Below, piece by piece: positions 49,014 to 60,810 of a stretch of 62,248 bases of DNA; position 1 is the first letter of the stretch, and each line of letters starts with the position of its first letter. Origin of the DNA: Diplocarpon mali (lineage: Eukaryota; Ascomycota; Leotiomycetes; Helotiales; Drepanopezizaceae); NCBI GenBank assembly GCA_024741835.1, contig JAENRP010000086.1, positions 99,373 through 161,620 on the forward strand. The letters run 5' to 3'. Made by a program: the position numbers and the translations under genes. Under the pieces are notes generated by a model. That model did no database searches and had not been told where the DNA came from. It saw only the letters and a program-made list of their open reading frames with translations.

Positions 49014-50473
49014 TCACATACTCTTAGATGTCAACTTCTTCAGCCTCGTTGTTCCCTCGTACACAAAACGATCGACTGCTGCCGCTACTGTCAGAGTTCC
49101 TCCGATTATGGCGCAGAGGCCTGTCAGGAAACCCGCGAGACTCTTGTTCCGCTCTTCGCGATTAATGACTTTCATTGGGGAGATATCCTGGTTTCGGTTA
49201 ACTTGGGCTGCTGAGAGATAATGAGAAACTTGCATATGAAAAGAAGACCCCTGGAATGCCACCTCGGGCGTGCAACTTCTCCTTGTGGCCCTCTGCACCG
49301 TCGTCACCACCGCTCAGGCTTCTTCGGTGGCTGGTGACGGAGAATTGGTGCGTCTCGACACTGCCATCATCTCCTTGACCAAGAGTTCCAATATCAACAG
49401 AGGGAGGGTATCTCTGGATACCCGGGCCCTCCCATCCGAGGGGAAGGTAGGATGTGGGAACAACCTTCACAAAGTACATGAAGTTGTAGGCGGGCTCGGG
49501 AGCAATTTGTTCGGTATTGTCCAGCGGATTCAAGTGATGGTTAGTCCAAGGCAAAGGCTTGCTTCCAACCTTCTTGAGAGCACTCTGTGGAAGTTGCGGT
49601 CCGAATCGGAGGGAGTGGATCGTGTGAGTGAAGACGTGTCCACCCGGAACTGGGGTGTCGAAGTAGTTGTTCAAGTCATGAACGTGCATGTTCCCGTTGC
49701 TAAAACTTCTTCCGGGGGCAATGTGGAAATTCCCAATCACCTTGTTGACTCTGACTCCGCCTTCAATTCGGCACCCTTCCTTTCTCTGAGCGTCCAGTCG
49801 CTCCCCATAGTGCTCGCGCTCACATTGTTCGACATTCTCGCCTCGTCCGAATGCCCAGGAAACACTGGCATACGCCTCTCGGACTTCTTCACAAGTATTG
49901 CAGCAGCCGGGCTTCTGTGCATTTGTGGGAGGAGTTGCGCCGTAACACCCACCACAGTAGTCAGGATCCAAATGTGTCGCCTGTTCGTCACCGTGCCTAG
50001 GAGTATCAGTAGAAGCCGATTGCAGAGCAGTGGCCAGAACTCACAAGTTCAAAGACTCGACGCTAATCTCTTTTCCGCCATCTGCCTCTGCTGCGAGTCT
50101 GACTTTCTTCACCCCGTGCATAATGCCAGTCTGTTGCTCACCGGAAACGTCCATCACATCCAGTGTCAGGAGCTCGCAGGGAATCTTAGGGAAGGTAATA
50201 TTGAGATGTATTTCCATCTTCTCGCCTGGCCAGGGTCAGTTGGTAAAAGCCTCCGTCTGGGATTGCACACGTATACCAACCTCGTCCTTTATCCACGATC
50301 AGTTCTGGATGGACAACTATCCGCTTGTACTCCGTCCACTCCCCCAACGCTAAATAGAGAACAATCAGCAATGAAGCTATCGTAACAATCCCTCCTGACG
50401 TCGTGCGGACTCGGGCCTCATCGACGGTTTTGGTAAAGGCGTCAAGCCTCGTGAACCTGGATTTTGCAGGCAT
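49014..50473 (-). CDS. erv46: COPII vesicle protein Erv46
   Basis: ER-Golgi cycling membrane protein that acts with Erv41 in retrieval of escaped ER proteins. Exons 50473-50281, 50225-50045, 49996-49234 and 49187-49014 give 436 residues. Layout: short cytosolic N-terminus (FTRLDAFTKTVDEARVRT), first transmembrane helix (~30-47), large lumenal domain with conserved cysteines (CGGCYGA, CCNTCEEV), then a second helix near the C-terminus (FLTGLCAIIGGTLTVAAAVD). The last intron begins GC (GCAAGT) instead of GT and ends AG; the join gives the conserved VFFSYDISPMKV. The C-terminus is Lys-rich. Intact. Confidence 0.95.
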
Positions 50474-51444
50474 AGTAATTGATGGATTCGGGTGGAGGGG
50501 ATCTTGCAGGTGAGCAGCCTCGCTGCAGGGTTGGGGTGCAGGGCCTTTAAAGATGCATATATCGAAGGGGAGGCAGGCCAATGATCTGAAAAACAGGTTA
50601 AGGGAGACGTATGAGTGCGCAGTCTGGAGGAACGCTTGATGCGCCGAAAGAGTCCAGATCTGAGTCAACAATTGAGAACACCTTTCAGAAACCCTGGAGA
50701 GATACGCCTCGTGCGCTAGCCCTGTCAGGAACGCGCAACTGCATGACGGGGGTTACCCGGGACAGGGGATTGCGGAGGGTTCTAAGAGCGGAACTGCAGA
50801 AACGTGTCCGAGAGGTGAAGTCAGATCTATGTTGGTAGGAAGAAGTTGGATGTCCAGAGTACAGTACTGATGAGCATGGCAGTAGAGTCAGCAGCTTCTA
50901 CAGCTTGATCAAATTCTGTCCGGAAGATGTTCATTCACTCAGTCACTTACATGCGGGGATCTTCTTGGGCACTTGCTGTAACATATCGTATGTATAGTTG
51001 CTCTATCGCTATCTTTCCCCAGGTTGAGAATGCGTGAATCGTTTAACAGCTGTAGCTATGATTCATAGCATAGCGGAACATATGGATGACAGCCAGCTGC
51101 CGTAGCATCTACGATAATGTCCATGTGTTCGAGTAGGTTGGAACATATGTAACCGGCTAATCTGATGCATAGAAGTTGCCCAGACTGATCCAGTCCAGCC
51201 ATATATATCATTATCTGATCTGATGTGTAGTCTCGAATCTTCGAAGCCGTATCTTGAGTGCCAGGACCAAGACCTCAATCACGGTAGGGACAAGCACAGA
51301 CTCCCACGGGGCGTGATGATGAATGTATGCTGTATCTACCGTACCTATCTATCTACCCAGTTCCTCTTTCCCCTCTAGCTATGTGAATATCCTATGTTGT
51401 TAAATAAATAAATGAATGTATGCATACATAAAGATGTAAATGTT
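50474..51444. promoter_or_regulatory. ERV46 upstream region
   Basis: Promoter side of ERV46. AT content rises towards the repeat copy at 51.45 kb. No gene is seen. Confidence 0.4.
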
Positions 51445-52150
51445 TTTTCTCTCTCTTTAATATGCTACATTACTTCTAAACTATACAGCACAAGCGGAAC
51501 GCTATAGTTGTATTAAGTACAGGGGGAAACAAGTATATGAACTCTTTGAATTTAGTATTTACTCCTTGATACTTGTAAGTCCCGATTCCTTAAATAAGGG
51601 TTTAAGCTATACCTTAGTCGATAGTAATTCTTTGTCGGTCTCGGGCGAGTATATTCCCAAAAAGGTGCTTAGATGAATAGTCGCCTTAGGTTCCCTTTCC
51701 TAGGATAAGCCCTCCTTGCTATTATAATGAAATATAACAAGCGTTTTGCTAGTTACCGGCGGCTATCCATCGTAGCCCCTCTTATCAACTTTAGCTATCC
51801 AAAGAAATAAAGTCTTCCAAGCTGCGAGGCTTTGAAATATATCCTTTCCCTTTTCCTTTCCCTTATATACTATGACCCGCGTTATTCCCCTTTGTATCCA
51901 TTGTCGAGCTATGCCTTTAGTTATAGGTATTTATCTGGACAGTCTCGAAGTATGCAAGTAGAGGTCAAAAGTAAAGGGTGTTTAAAGAAAAGGTAGTGAA
52001 AAAAATTTATTCCTAAGCCTCTGAAAAGTTCTAGATTCATTCGACTTAGGGTTTAATTATTTCGCAGTCGAAAGGACTTGATCTCGGTCTAAATCTAAAG
52101 AATCTTTAGGTTCGTAGAAGACACCGCGTACAGGTGTTGAGTCACCGTCT
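51445..52150 (-). repeat. Unclassified dispersed repeat, copy B (inverted to copy A)
   Basis: Matches copy A at 32798-33532 in reverse orientation, collinear over about 700 bases, ending close to GAGACGG...ACACCTGTACGCGGTG on the minus strand. Copy B is less AT-rich in its GC-containing words (GTACGCGGTG against GTATGCGGTG), suggesting copy A has more C-to-T changes. Minus-strand frames retain short coding-like pieces (for example TPVRGVFYEPKD, then ITRVIVYKGK) broken by stops. Confidence 0.8.
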
Positions 52151-52719
52151 CCCGATATGGATATATGAGTGTATAAATGCATGAATATCTGGCGCTGAAA
52201 CTCCCGACTCTCATATTTTTAGCTAGTGCAGATCAAGCGGTCTTCCTATTGGCGGAGAGCCCAGTCATCAAATATACCTTGTCCAAGATACAGATACCAC
52301 TACTACCTTACGTAAGGTGTCTACCTACCTACGTAGTGGCGATGCCCCATCTCGGCAAGGCTGAACTAAGGAACTGTCTTCCTACTCTCGCCATCCTTTA
52401 AATTCCTTTGTCACGACTTGCTCCTACACAACACCAACCCCCGCCTCCTCCACAGCATATTCTCTTCTTCTACCTCATCCACCTCAACGCCGCGACCGCA
52501 ATCTTCGGTCCTTTCCGGCATTGTTCTCCCCTTCCCATTCCCTTTTCCTTTCACTACTGAGTCCAACCTGCGACACTTCAAATCTTCCGATCGTCTAACC
52601 TCCCCACTATCGCGAAACCAGCAACTTCGCTCCAGACCCGGAGGTCTACACCACAAACGCATCTACATTCGGACATATACCCAGACTCGGTATTCGACGG
52701 AAACCTCGGACGCACCAAG
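52151..52719. promoter_or_regulatory. MEX67 upstream region
   Basis: Normal composition resumes after the repeat. A pyrimidine-rich stretch at about 52430-52560 fits a fungal promoter or 5' UTR. The repeat ends about 570 bases from the MEX67 ATG. Confidence 0.4.
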
Positions 52720-54981
52720 ATGCTTTCAGCTTCACAACATCCCCCACGAGGCCCACGAGGCTCTGCCCCGCGTGGAGGAGGTCGAGGTGGCATACAGAAG
52801 CGCAGAACCGGCGGCCCAGTACCCGTTGATCGAGATGGAGACTTGGTCATGGACGCTGCTGCTCCTACACAAGCCAGGTCTGGCAGAGGCAGAATGGATT
52901 CGACCCGTTCCGCACGTACTCCGAGCGGTCCACCAGGCAGAGCTTCTGGAGGTAGACAATCCGGGGGCAGATCTGCACAGTCGAGCAGACCAACGCCAAG
53001 CGGAAGAGGGAATTACGTGTCAGAAAAGTCCAAATTGTCGGTCATTCGAGGTCTAGGAGCTGGCCAAGCAAAGGTCCTGCCGTCACGTATTTCTGTCGAA
53101 GCAACCAGGCTTCAAATCGGCGGTTTGAACCAGAGCAAGGCAGCCAGCAATCCCGATGGAGGTCTTGAATCCCTTCTCGGATTCCTGGAACGGAAAGCTA
53201 GCGCGTTGAACCAATCGAACGGAGCCGTGAGGATCAAAAAGGTATGTCTAGAAGCTCTGGTCCTGGAGTCGTGGTGACTTACGAATTGTCGTCGTCCTTA
53301 CACTCGTCATTGAATCTCCCACCAGAACGGGGACGAAGATCGACAGGCACTTCCGTGTATACCAAGCCCGGTTCCGCGATCGACTTCAAAGTTTCACGCC
53401 TTGCTAACATCGACGTAGTCATCAAAGGTCGGTGACTCTGTCTTTATCACCGCCAGCCCAGAGGATATTGCTGCCATTCAAAAGTTGGATACGTTTACTT
53501 TTGCTGGAGCGGCTCTGACAATCAGAGTTGTGGATTCTTCCGACCAGCAAACTGAGCCGAAGACCAACGAGGTTCGGGAGCAATTCAAGGAGGTTCTTGC
53601 AAGAAGATATGATGGAAATGCAAAGCTACTGAACCTCAGTGCTCTTGCTACTGACGCCGGACTGCAAAAGATGGGCATGTTCGACGTGAAGAATCCTCAC
53701 AAAATCTTCCTTGCCATGATGGTCGTTGCGTCCAACATGTTTGAGAGTAGACAGGCTAAGCGTGAAGCTATTGTCAGTGTCTCTCTTACAGACAACCATC
53801 TTGAAGATGTCAAAGAGGTCATGTCTCTTGTCGAATACTTCCCCGATATTAAGAATATCGACCTATCCCGGAATAACCTTGCTGGCATGAAGTCGCTGGA
53901 TGCATGGAACAGCAATTACAACTTCAAGTTCCGTCATTTGGAGAACCTTGTCCTGGCCGGTAACCCGATTGAAGCAGAGCTGCCCACTCTCAAGCATGCA
54001 CTCGCCCGACGCTATCGGAAACTTCAAACTCTCAACAACGTCCCACTCCGAACCCCTGAGCAGATTGCTGCTGATCTCGACCATGCTGCTACCCTCTTTC
54101 CAATTTCCGGCCCGCGCTTCAACGACGTTTCAGATGTTGGCAAGACATTCGTTACTCAGTTCCTTGGTCTTTATGACACAGATAGATCTGCTCTTCTCGC
54201 CTCATACTACGATTCCGAGTCCGTCTTCTCCCTCAATATTAACATGAGTGCGCCAAGGAGTTCCGGACTCTCGGTTCCCATCCAGCCATGGGCCGAATAC
54301 ACCAGGCACTCTCGCAACCTTGAGAAGATCAATCACCTGAATGCCAGAATGAACAGACAGTACAAGGGCATTGAAGCGATCCAGCTAGTGTGGGCCAGCC
54401 TGCCAGCAACCAAACATCCAAATCTACTCGGCCAGACAGAAAAGTACATCATCGAGTGCGACTTACAAGCTGGTCTTCCTGATCCCAGTCGGCAATCTGC
54501 TGCAGGAGTTAATGGACTTATCATCACTATGCATGGCGAATTCGCAGACAACACTGGAGCCAGTTCCGAAAAATCCATTCGTAGCTTTTCTCGAACCTTC
54601 ATATTGGGCCCTGGAGCACCCGGTGGCCCACAGATCAGGGTTGTCAGCGACATGCTTGCGCTTCGAGCTTGGGCTCCTCTCGCACAATTTGACAGCGCAG
54701 CCGCTCAAGCACTCCCTGCACCACAATCTACCATGACCCCCGAGCAAGCAGAGCTGGAGCACAAGAAGGCTTTGGCTTCTCAGTTGATGGAGAAGACCGG
54801 CATGACCCTAGAGTACTCTGGCTTGTGCTTGGACAACGCTGGATGGAATCTCGAGACTGCGTACAAGATGTTCAACGAGAGCAAGGTAGGCTCAATACAG
54901 TTCCTGACATACCACCACGTGGCTTACAAGCAACAGGCAAATTTACCACAAGATGCATGGCTTAACGGCATTACCAGTTGA
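52720..54981 (+). CDS. mex67: mRNA export factor Mex67 (NXF1 homologue)
   Basis: Main mRNA export receptor; works with Mtr2 at the nuclear pore. Exons 52720-53241, 53419-54885 and 54937-54981 give 677 residues. Order: Arg/Gly-rich N-terminus (PRGGGRGG, possible RNA contact), RRM-like fold (from ~SVFITASPEDIAAI to FAGAALTIRV), leucine-rich repeats (DIKNIDLSRNNLAGMKSLDA, LENLVLAGNPI), NTF2-like domain (FVTQFLGLYDTD onward) and the C-terminal UBA/TAP-C domain (MTLEYSGLCLDNAGWNLE). The last intron is 51 bases, a multiple of three without a stop, so retention would add 17 residues inside TAP-C. Intact. Confidence 0.95.
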
Positions 54982-55795
54982 TTCGATATGATACGGGAAG
55001 ACGGAAGCAGTTTCTTTGTTTCTTCAAGTTTTAGATAAGGGAGGTGTGGGGATAACGATCGATCACTGCTGCGGCACGACAGTGACTACCCACGATCAGA
55101 ATGGTTCGACAGATTTGAATATATTTGCATGCATGTGCACCGGCGGGATTGTGCACTGCGGGACGGCTTTTTTTTTTTTCTGTCCGCTAAGGCAAGCATG
55201 GTGTTGGTGGAACTGGAATGGGAAATGCATCTGCGTGTCTTCATGCGCATCATAAACTCGATATAAGCGAGCGGCGGGGTCCGGGTACATAATTTCCAGA
55301 AAAAATACTGAAATGGTGAATACATTCTCTGCTCTAGTAACTGGTTGTTGCTATGCTATGCTCTGCTATGCTGTGTGATATGTGTTTTATACGCTCAGGT
55401 GTGTGGCTTGGTGTTGGTCTCTCCCGAGGACATCAGGTTGAGCCGAGCAAGAAGAGGCTGCGAGGTCATTTCACCACGGATCTGGTCACAATTCAATCCA
55501 CAATCTGTATAGCTAGCTACCGGTGACACAGCTGAGCTGCGTAAAGTACGAATACCGAGTCGCTTCAAGGGATTGTCAACCACTGGTAGATAGATGACAT
55601 GAAATTGAGGAGCGGACACATAGACGAGGTGCACGAAAAGATTATCCAGGCTAAGCACTGGCTAAGGATCCACTCATCTCTCTCTCGAGTGATACCCTGC
55701 CAAACGTCATGTACTGTGCTAAGCATGAAACTCAGAAGGTATCATATTCTAATCAAAAGCTCCCATCCAACCCCTACTCATACAGACCCACAGGC
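54982..55795. other. Convergent 3' intergenic, MEX67 and sulfate permease
   Basis: Contains a T run near 55168 and CTATG-rich repeats near 55350-55372. No gene is seen. Confidence 0.45.
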
Positions 55796-58493
55796 TCAAG
55801 GCAGCTGCCCAATCCCCTTCCCTCCCAACTCCTCAAATGCAGCCTTTGCCTCGACATTCGCAATGGCGCTTTGCAACGCACTCGTCAGGTCAATGTGGAA
55901 CAGCGGCCTGTTCAATCCGGTGACCACCGCAGCTCGGCCCGACGTCTTGATAGCCGTGTGCTTGAAATCGCTACTGCTGAGCCCGCTATCGGAATCGGCT
56001 TGGATGCTATCGCCGCCACCCGACGGACGGCTTGCCTCCCTGGCGCGCGCCTCTTGCAGCTGCTTCTCGTTGGCGTCGCGCACCGGCGAGGACTGCGGGC
56101 CGACCAGCTCCGCCACACTGAATATTGGTTTCCAGCGCTGCGTGGCGGAGGAGTCGGGCGTGGGGAAGCCAAAGCCGGCGGAGACCAGAGCGCGCTTCGT
56201 CCAGCGGTTGTTGATGAAGGCGAAGTGCCAGTCGACGGTTGAGGGGGACGCGTACTTGTCCAGTTGGTTGCGGACGTCAATGAGTTGCTGCACAGATGTG
56301 ATGTCGACGTTATTTACGGAGGAGAGGTCGAGAATGATAGCCTTGAGGGTTGGGCGGTCAGCATGGATTTCTGGGGCTTTGCCGCGGCGTGGACCGGGGT
56401 CGTTCCTGAATGGATGTTAGATACGTTCTTAGTCTGCGTTCAAGAGACTTACCACGGACGGTCACCAGGGCGAGGGTAGTGCTCGAGGTTCGTGCGGCGG
56501 GTGGTGGCGAAGATGTGGCTGGTGAGTTGATCGAGATAATGGTTCGCGTTAGGGTAGTTGAAGCCCTCTGAGAAGCGGAAAATCAGGATCCCGGGATATG
56601 GATTCTGAACCTCGACATCCGGGTTGGAGCCATCGCCATGGTCGATAGGAAGGAAGACGCTCCGGGAAGAAACATCATCATGGCTCCCTCCATACTTGGT
56701 GAAGGTGCCATTGTCCAAGGCCAAGAATGGTCTGCCCTCATTGTTGTTGCCGACAACCGAATCGCCGATGAGCGAGTGGACCTTGACTCTGCCGAGAAAT
56801 CGTCCTTCGGCCTTCAGAACACGGAAAAGAAAGAGGGCCAAGGAGACACAGATGGTTGTGTAGATGCCGTTCTCGATGGAAGAGAAGATCGTGACCAAGA
56901 CGCCTGCAAAGAAGATCGGCACCTCGAGAGGAGAGACTCGCCAGAACTGGTAGACGGTGTTTGGTGGGGTGATAAGATCTCCCACGGCATGGATGATGAC
57001 TGCTGAAAGACTGGCGCTTGGAATGTAGAAGAACACAGCCGGGAGAGCGTAGATGGCTAGAAGTACAACAACTGCAGTTATAACACCTGCAAATGGAGTC
57101 CGGACACCGGCCTTGGACTTGATCGCAGTCCGGGAAAAAGATCCGGTAGCTGGGTAGGCTCCGAGGAAAGGCCCAAGAAGATTGGTCACGCCGATTGCTA
57201 CCATTTCTTGAGACGGATTGATGACATAGTTGTTGAGGCGGCCGAATGACTTGGAGATGGCAATGTGCTCAATCAAGAGGACAATGACGGCTGAGGGGAG
57301 GTCGCTAGCGAAGATCTTGATAATCCTGATATTAACGGTTGGGGCAGCGGCGGCCGTGAAGCCTAGAGAGTGTTAGGATATGCTCATGAGCGAGCGCAAC
57401 CCGGGTACTGCGAACCTCTTGGCACGTTCTTCAAGATCTTGAACAACGGCTTCTTGCGGTGATGTCTGTTGACAAGCCAACTGACCATTGTATACAAGAG
57501 GATGACAAATGCAGTTCGAAGAGTGGCGATGAAGAAAAACTTTCTCTGTTGCCTCGGCCACTTCTTGGCTGCGAGACTACATCCAGATCGGATGGCATAG
57601 AGGAGGAAGAGCGCAGTAAGCCCCATTGCAGCATCCAGGGTCGTGTCTGGCAAGTGCTTGAACGAGTTGATGATCACTTTGTAGGTCTCCGCCTTAGTAT
57701 TAAACTTGGCGGAGTATCCCATCACGGTTGGAAATTGACCAGCAGCAATGTTGATTGCAGAACCTGTCATGAAAGCGGAAATCGAGACGAGAGGGATGAG
57801 ATCGACAATCCAGCCGCATCTGACCAAGCCGATGAAGACGATGATGGCTCCGCAGATGACCGCTAATGCTGAAGCGATGACATGTCCCTCGATGTCGGGA
57901 TCCGTTTGGTTCGCGTGTTTGACAATTTTCCCAACCAGTGTTGACATGACAGCGACGGGCTAGCCGAAAGTCAGAATTTTGTCCACCCAAGAAAACGAGA
58001 GAGAGAGACTACGTACGCCGATGGTGATGTCCTTGGAAGTCGCGAAGAACCAGTAGACGAGCACACCCATGAAGGACGAGTAGAGACCGAATTGCGGTTC
58101 CAGGTTGGCGAGGATGGAGTAGGCCATACCCTGGGGCACCACAACGGCACCAATGGTAATACCTAAAAGGCAAGGTCAGCAAAATACTACGTCTTGACTT
58201 GGGAGGCATCACTTACCAGCAACCATGTCACCAGCGAACCACTGCAAGTTATAACGGGTGATCCAGTGCAGAAACGGGAATAGAGACCACACATATGCGG
58301 TAAGATCCGACTTTTGGGGTAGCACCTCTCTCAGCCATTCTGCGCTGGTCGGCTCTTCCTCGACGTAGGAATCGGCAGTTTGCGTCGAGAAGACGGATTC
58401 TCCACGACGGATATCGTCGTCTAGCTCGTTACGATAGTTCAGCTTGATGCCGAGGCCTTTGGCTAGGACATGTCCGACTTTTGTGGCAGCCAT
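55796..58493 (-). CDS. SulP sulfate permease with STAS domain
   Basis: Plasma-membrane sulfate uptake, SLC26/SulP family. Exons 58493-58217, 58162-58017, 57959-57416, 57362-56453 and 56405-55796 give 828 residues. Visible: GAVVVPQGMAYSILANLEP in the first membrane block, many hydrophobic helices, and SKSFGRLNNYVINPSQEMVA. The C-terminal STAS domain begins near ILIFRFSEGFNYPNANHYLD and continues IILDFSSVNNVDITSVQQL. Start is the ATG 58493; upstream in-frame sequence lacks an ATG. Probably regulated by sulfur state (inference; a TCACGTG site lies about 300 bases upstream). Which of the fungal sulfate permease paralogues it is cannot be told here. Confidence 0.93.
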
Positions 58494-58789
58494 GCTGGAA
58501 GTCGAGGGGCGGAAGCCGGTCGTGTGCTGCCGGAGCTGAAGGCGAATCTGATGAGAGCTCCGAGACTTGACAAGCCGGGGGTATTCGAGGGACAAGAGAT
58601 CTAGAAGAGATCTTTTTCCCTGGGCCCTCGATTGATATTCCGGACGGCAGGCCTGCAGGACGCTGGCTGGCTAGACAATCCGAAGCAGCTGTAGGAAGAT
58701 CGAGGTAAATATACCCAGGGACTGCCTTGGCTGGGGACGGAGAGGAGCCGACGCTACGGAGACGAGAGCCAGGATGGGAGGGGAGACAG

Positions 58790-58796
58790 TCACGTG
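58790..58796 (-). promoter_or_regulatory. TCACGTG E-box upstream of sulfate permease
   Basis: Perfect CACGTG preceded by T, about 297 bases upstream of the permease ATG. In yeast this core is bound by Cbf1 for sulfur genes. In filamentous fungi the sulfur regulator Cys3/MetR uses a different palindrome, so the link is only suggestive. Confidence 0.35.
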
Positions 58797-59569
58797 CGGA
58801 AGGCCGGTCTTGGGCTTGTCTTCGGAGCCAAGTGAGAAACGCAATTACGGGCGTCGCACCCTCGAGAAATGCGTTAGCAGGGTCGGATCCGAGTGGACGC
58901 CAGGTCCAGAGATCTTAGGCGGAGAGTTGCGCAGCGCCACTCAGGAATTGCGTGCTTTGCCGGCAAACGTGATTTGCAAAGGGAGGGTTTGGTGTCGAGT
59001 CGAGTCGAGGAGCGGAGATGGAGACGGAGGTAGGGCCCCGATAGCAAATGCTCCTGACCGTCCCGTGCGGTCGAGATCTAGTTGAGGAACGGGTGAGGCT
59101 GTTTATGCGGAGGGGAGGCCCTACGAGGAGGACGGAAATCAGACAACGCAATGCGGATCAGCACCATGACATGACGGCGCGGTATGAGGGAGTCAGTGAG
59201 TAGCTCCGGGTCCTGGGCCAGGTTTTATCGCTCGCGGGGACAAGCGGGAGCATAGATCGATCGACGCGACCGACTGCTGGAGAAAATAGATGGACGGATA
59301 AATAGACGGATAGATCCTGGGGTGCGAACTTGAGCTGATCCACGCACCGAGGACCGGTGCTAGGAGATGCAAGCGGTGGCAAGTGACAAAGCGATGTCAA
59401 TGCCAGTGTCGGTGTTGGTTGTCCATGTCCATGTCCACGTCCATGTCGATGGCGGTGGTGCCTTGGGAGTTCGTCGGTAACAATGCGATGCACGTCAAGT
59501 ACTGCATCTTCTCCAAGGATGGGACAAGAGTCCCGTCTTCCAGGTTCCACAATTCCACGCGAATCCTAC

Positions 59570-59594
59570 CATCGCATCGCATCGCATCGCATCG
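59570..59594. repeat. Pentanucleotide microsatellite (CATCG)n
   Basis: Five tandem copies of a five-base unit in non-coding sequence. Confidence 0.9.
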
Positions 59595-60810
59595 ATCCGA
59601 GTCCGCTATCAGGTTTCGATACTCCCTCCCGATGAGATGGATAACACTGCCCTCCCAGAAGACAGTCGGGTGGTGCTGCAGCGCTCGTTCTTCTATCCAC
59701 ATCCACACCCTCATCAAACATTGCACACCGAACACCGAATCTCCACCATCCATTTATCCCACATCGCACATCCCGACGTCTCCAGGCTGGTATCCCACGG
59801 CACGAGTAGGAGGAGTCGAGGAGCGAGACACGAACGTCTATACGCAGTAGAGCCGACGTTGACCTGGCCAATCAGCACCCGCGACCATGATGCCATCGAC
59901 GTGGGCAAACGCCCAAAATCACATCATTGACGTCCGCGTCGTCTAGAGGCTGGGCACGCACAATAGTCCGCCGCATCGCTTCGATGACTCCAAGGACAAT
60001 CCAACATCCAGAGCTCGGTGCCTTGGTCCTCTCGTCGCAGCCTGCACAGGTCAATACTGCGCCCTCATGGCTTGACAGCATCCTTCTCTGCTGCCAGTTC
60101 TTCGTTCTCTCGGCCTGTTGGTTTTTCAATCGATGCACTCGAGGCCAGGAGTCAGTCTCAGGCTCGGCGGAACGAGCTTGCAAGCTTGCAAGCGACCGAT
60201 GCTTGTGGGAGGTTGGGGTTCTTGGTCCCGGTCAAGCTTTCGCATTCCATGCCGGAATCCCATGGAGCCCAAGCTTGCATGCGAATAGAGATGGCAGAGG
60301 TAGAACGAACGGTATGAAGGAAAGGATCGGATACTCAACCATCAAAAACGCAATCGAGTATATCTCGGGAGCCGGGTACCAGAGGGGCAAGGAAACTAAT
60401 GGTTGTCTGCCCATGGCAAGGAATCAATCACTCCGAACGGTGAGATCAAAAGGCAGAGGAGGTACCTGGCAGGAAAGGAAGTCATTGAACGGAATCATAC
60501 ACCCCGGACATTTTACGGCAAAGACTCAGACGCGTACATGAAGCCGTCAAGGCGGCGTAATGTATCTCCGTAGCTGACGGGTAAGCCAAGAAGTCTCACG
60601 TTTAATACACGTGATATAGATGCCGACGTTGGCGGGTCAATCGCGTCCAGTCGCGTGGGAAAACACGTCGCAAGCCTCAGCCCCGGTCTTTGGCGATAAT
60701 AATACCATCGGAATCAGCACCTGTCGACTACAACCCTTCAACGCTGCAATCCCGGCTGCTCGAGTAGGAACGGATGGCCCTTGTGCTCCGGTAACAGAAT
60801 CTCAGTAAAC

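Larger units (their letters stand above)
58494..60810. promoter_or_regulatory. 2.3 kb divergent region, sulfate permease and BUB2
   Basis: GC-rich with several simple repeats: CATGTC units near 59421-59448 and CATCG units at 59570-59594. Open frames are numerous because of composition, but none has a domain. One CACGTG lies at 58791-58796 and another near 60609. Confidence 0.45.

Noticed and set aside
55599..56420. 273-codon plus-strand frame
   Set aside because: Mostly antisense to the last exon of the sulfate permease and has no domain.
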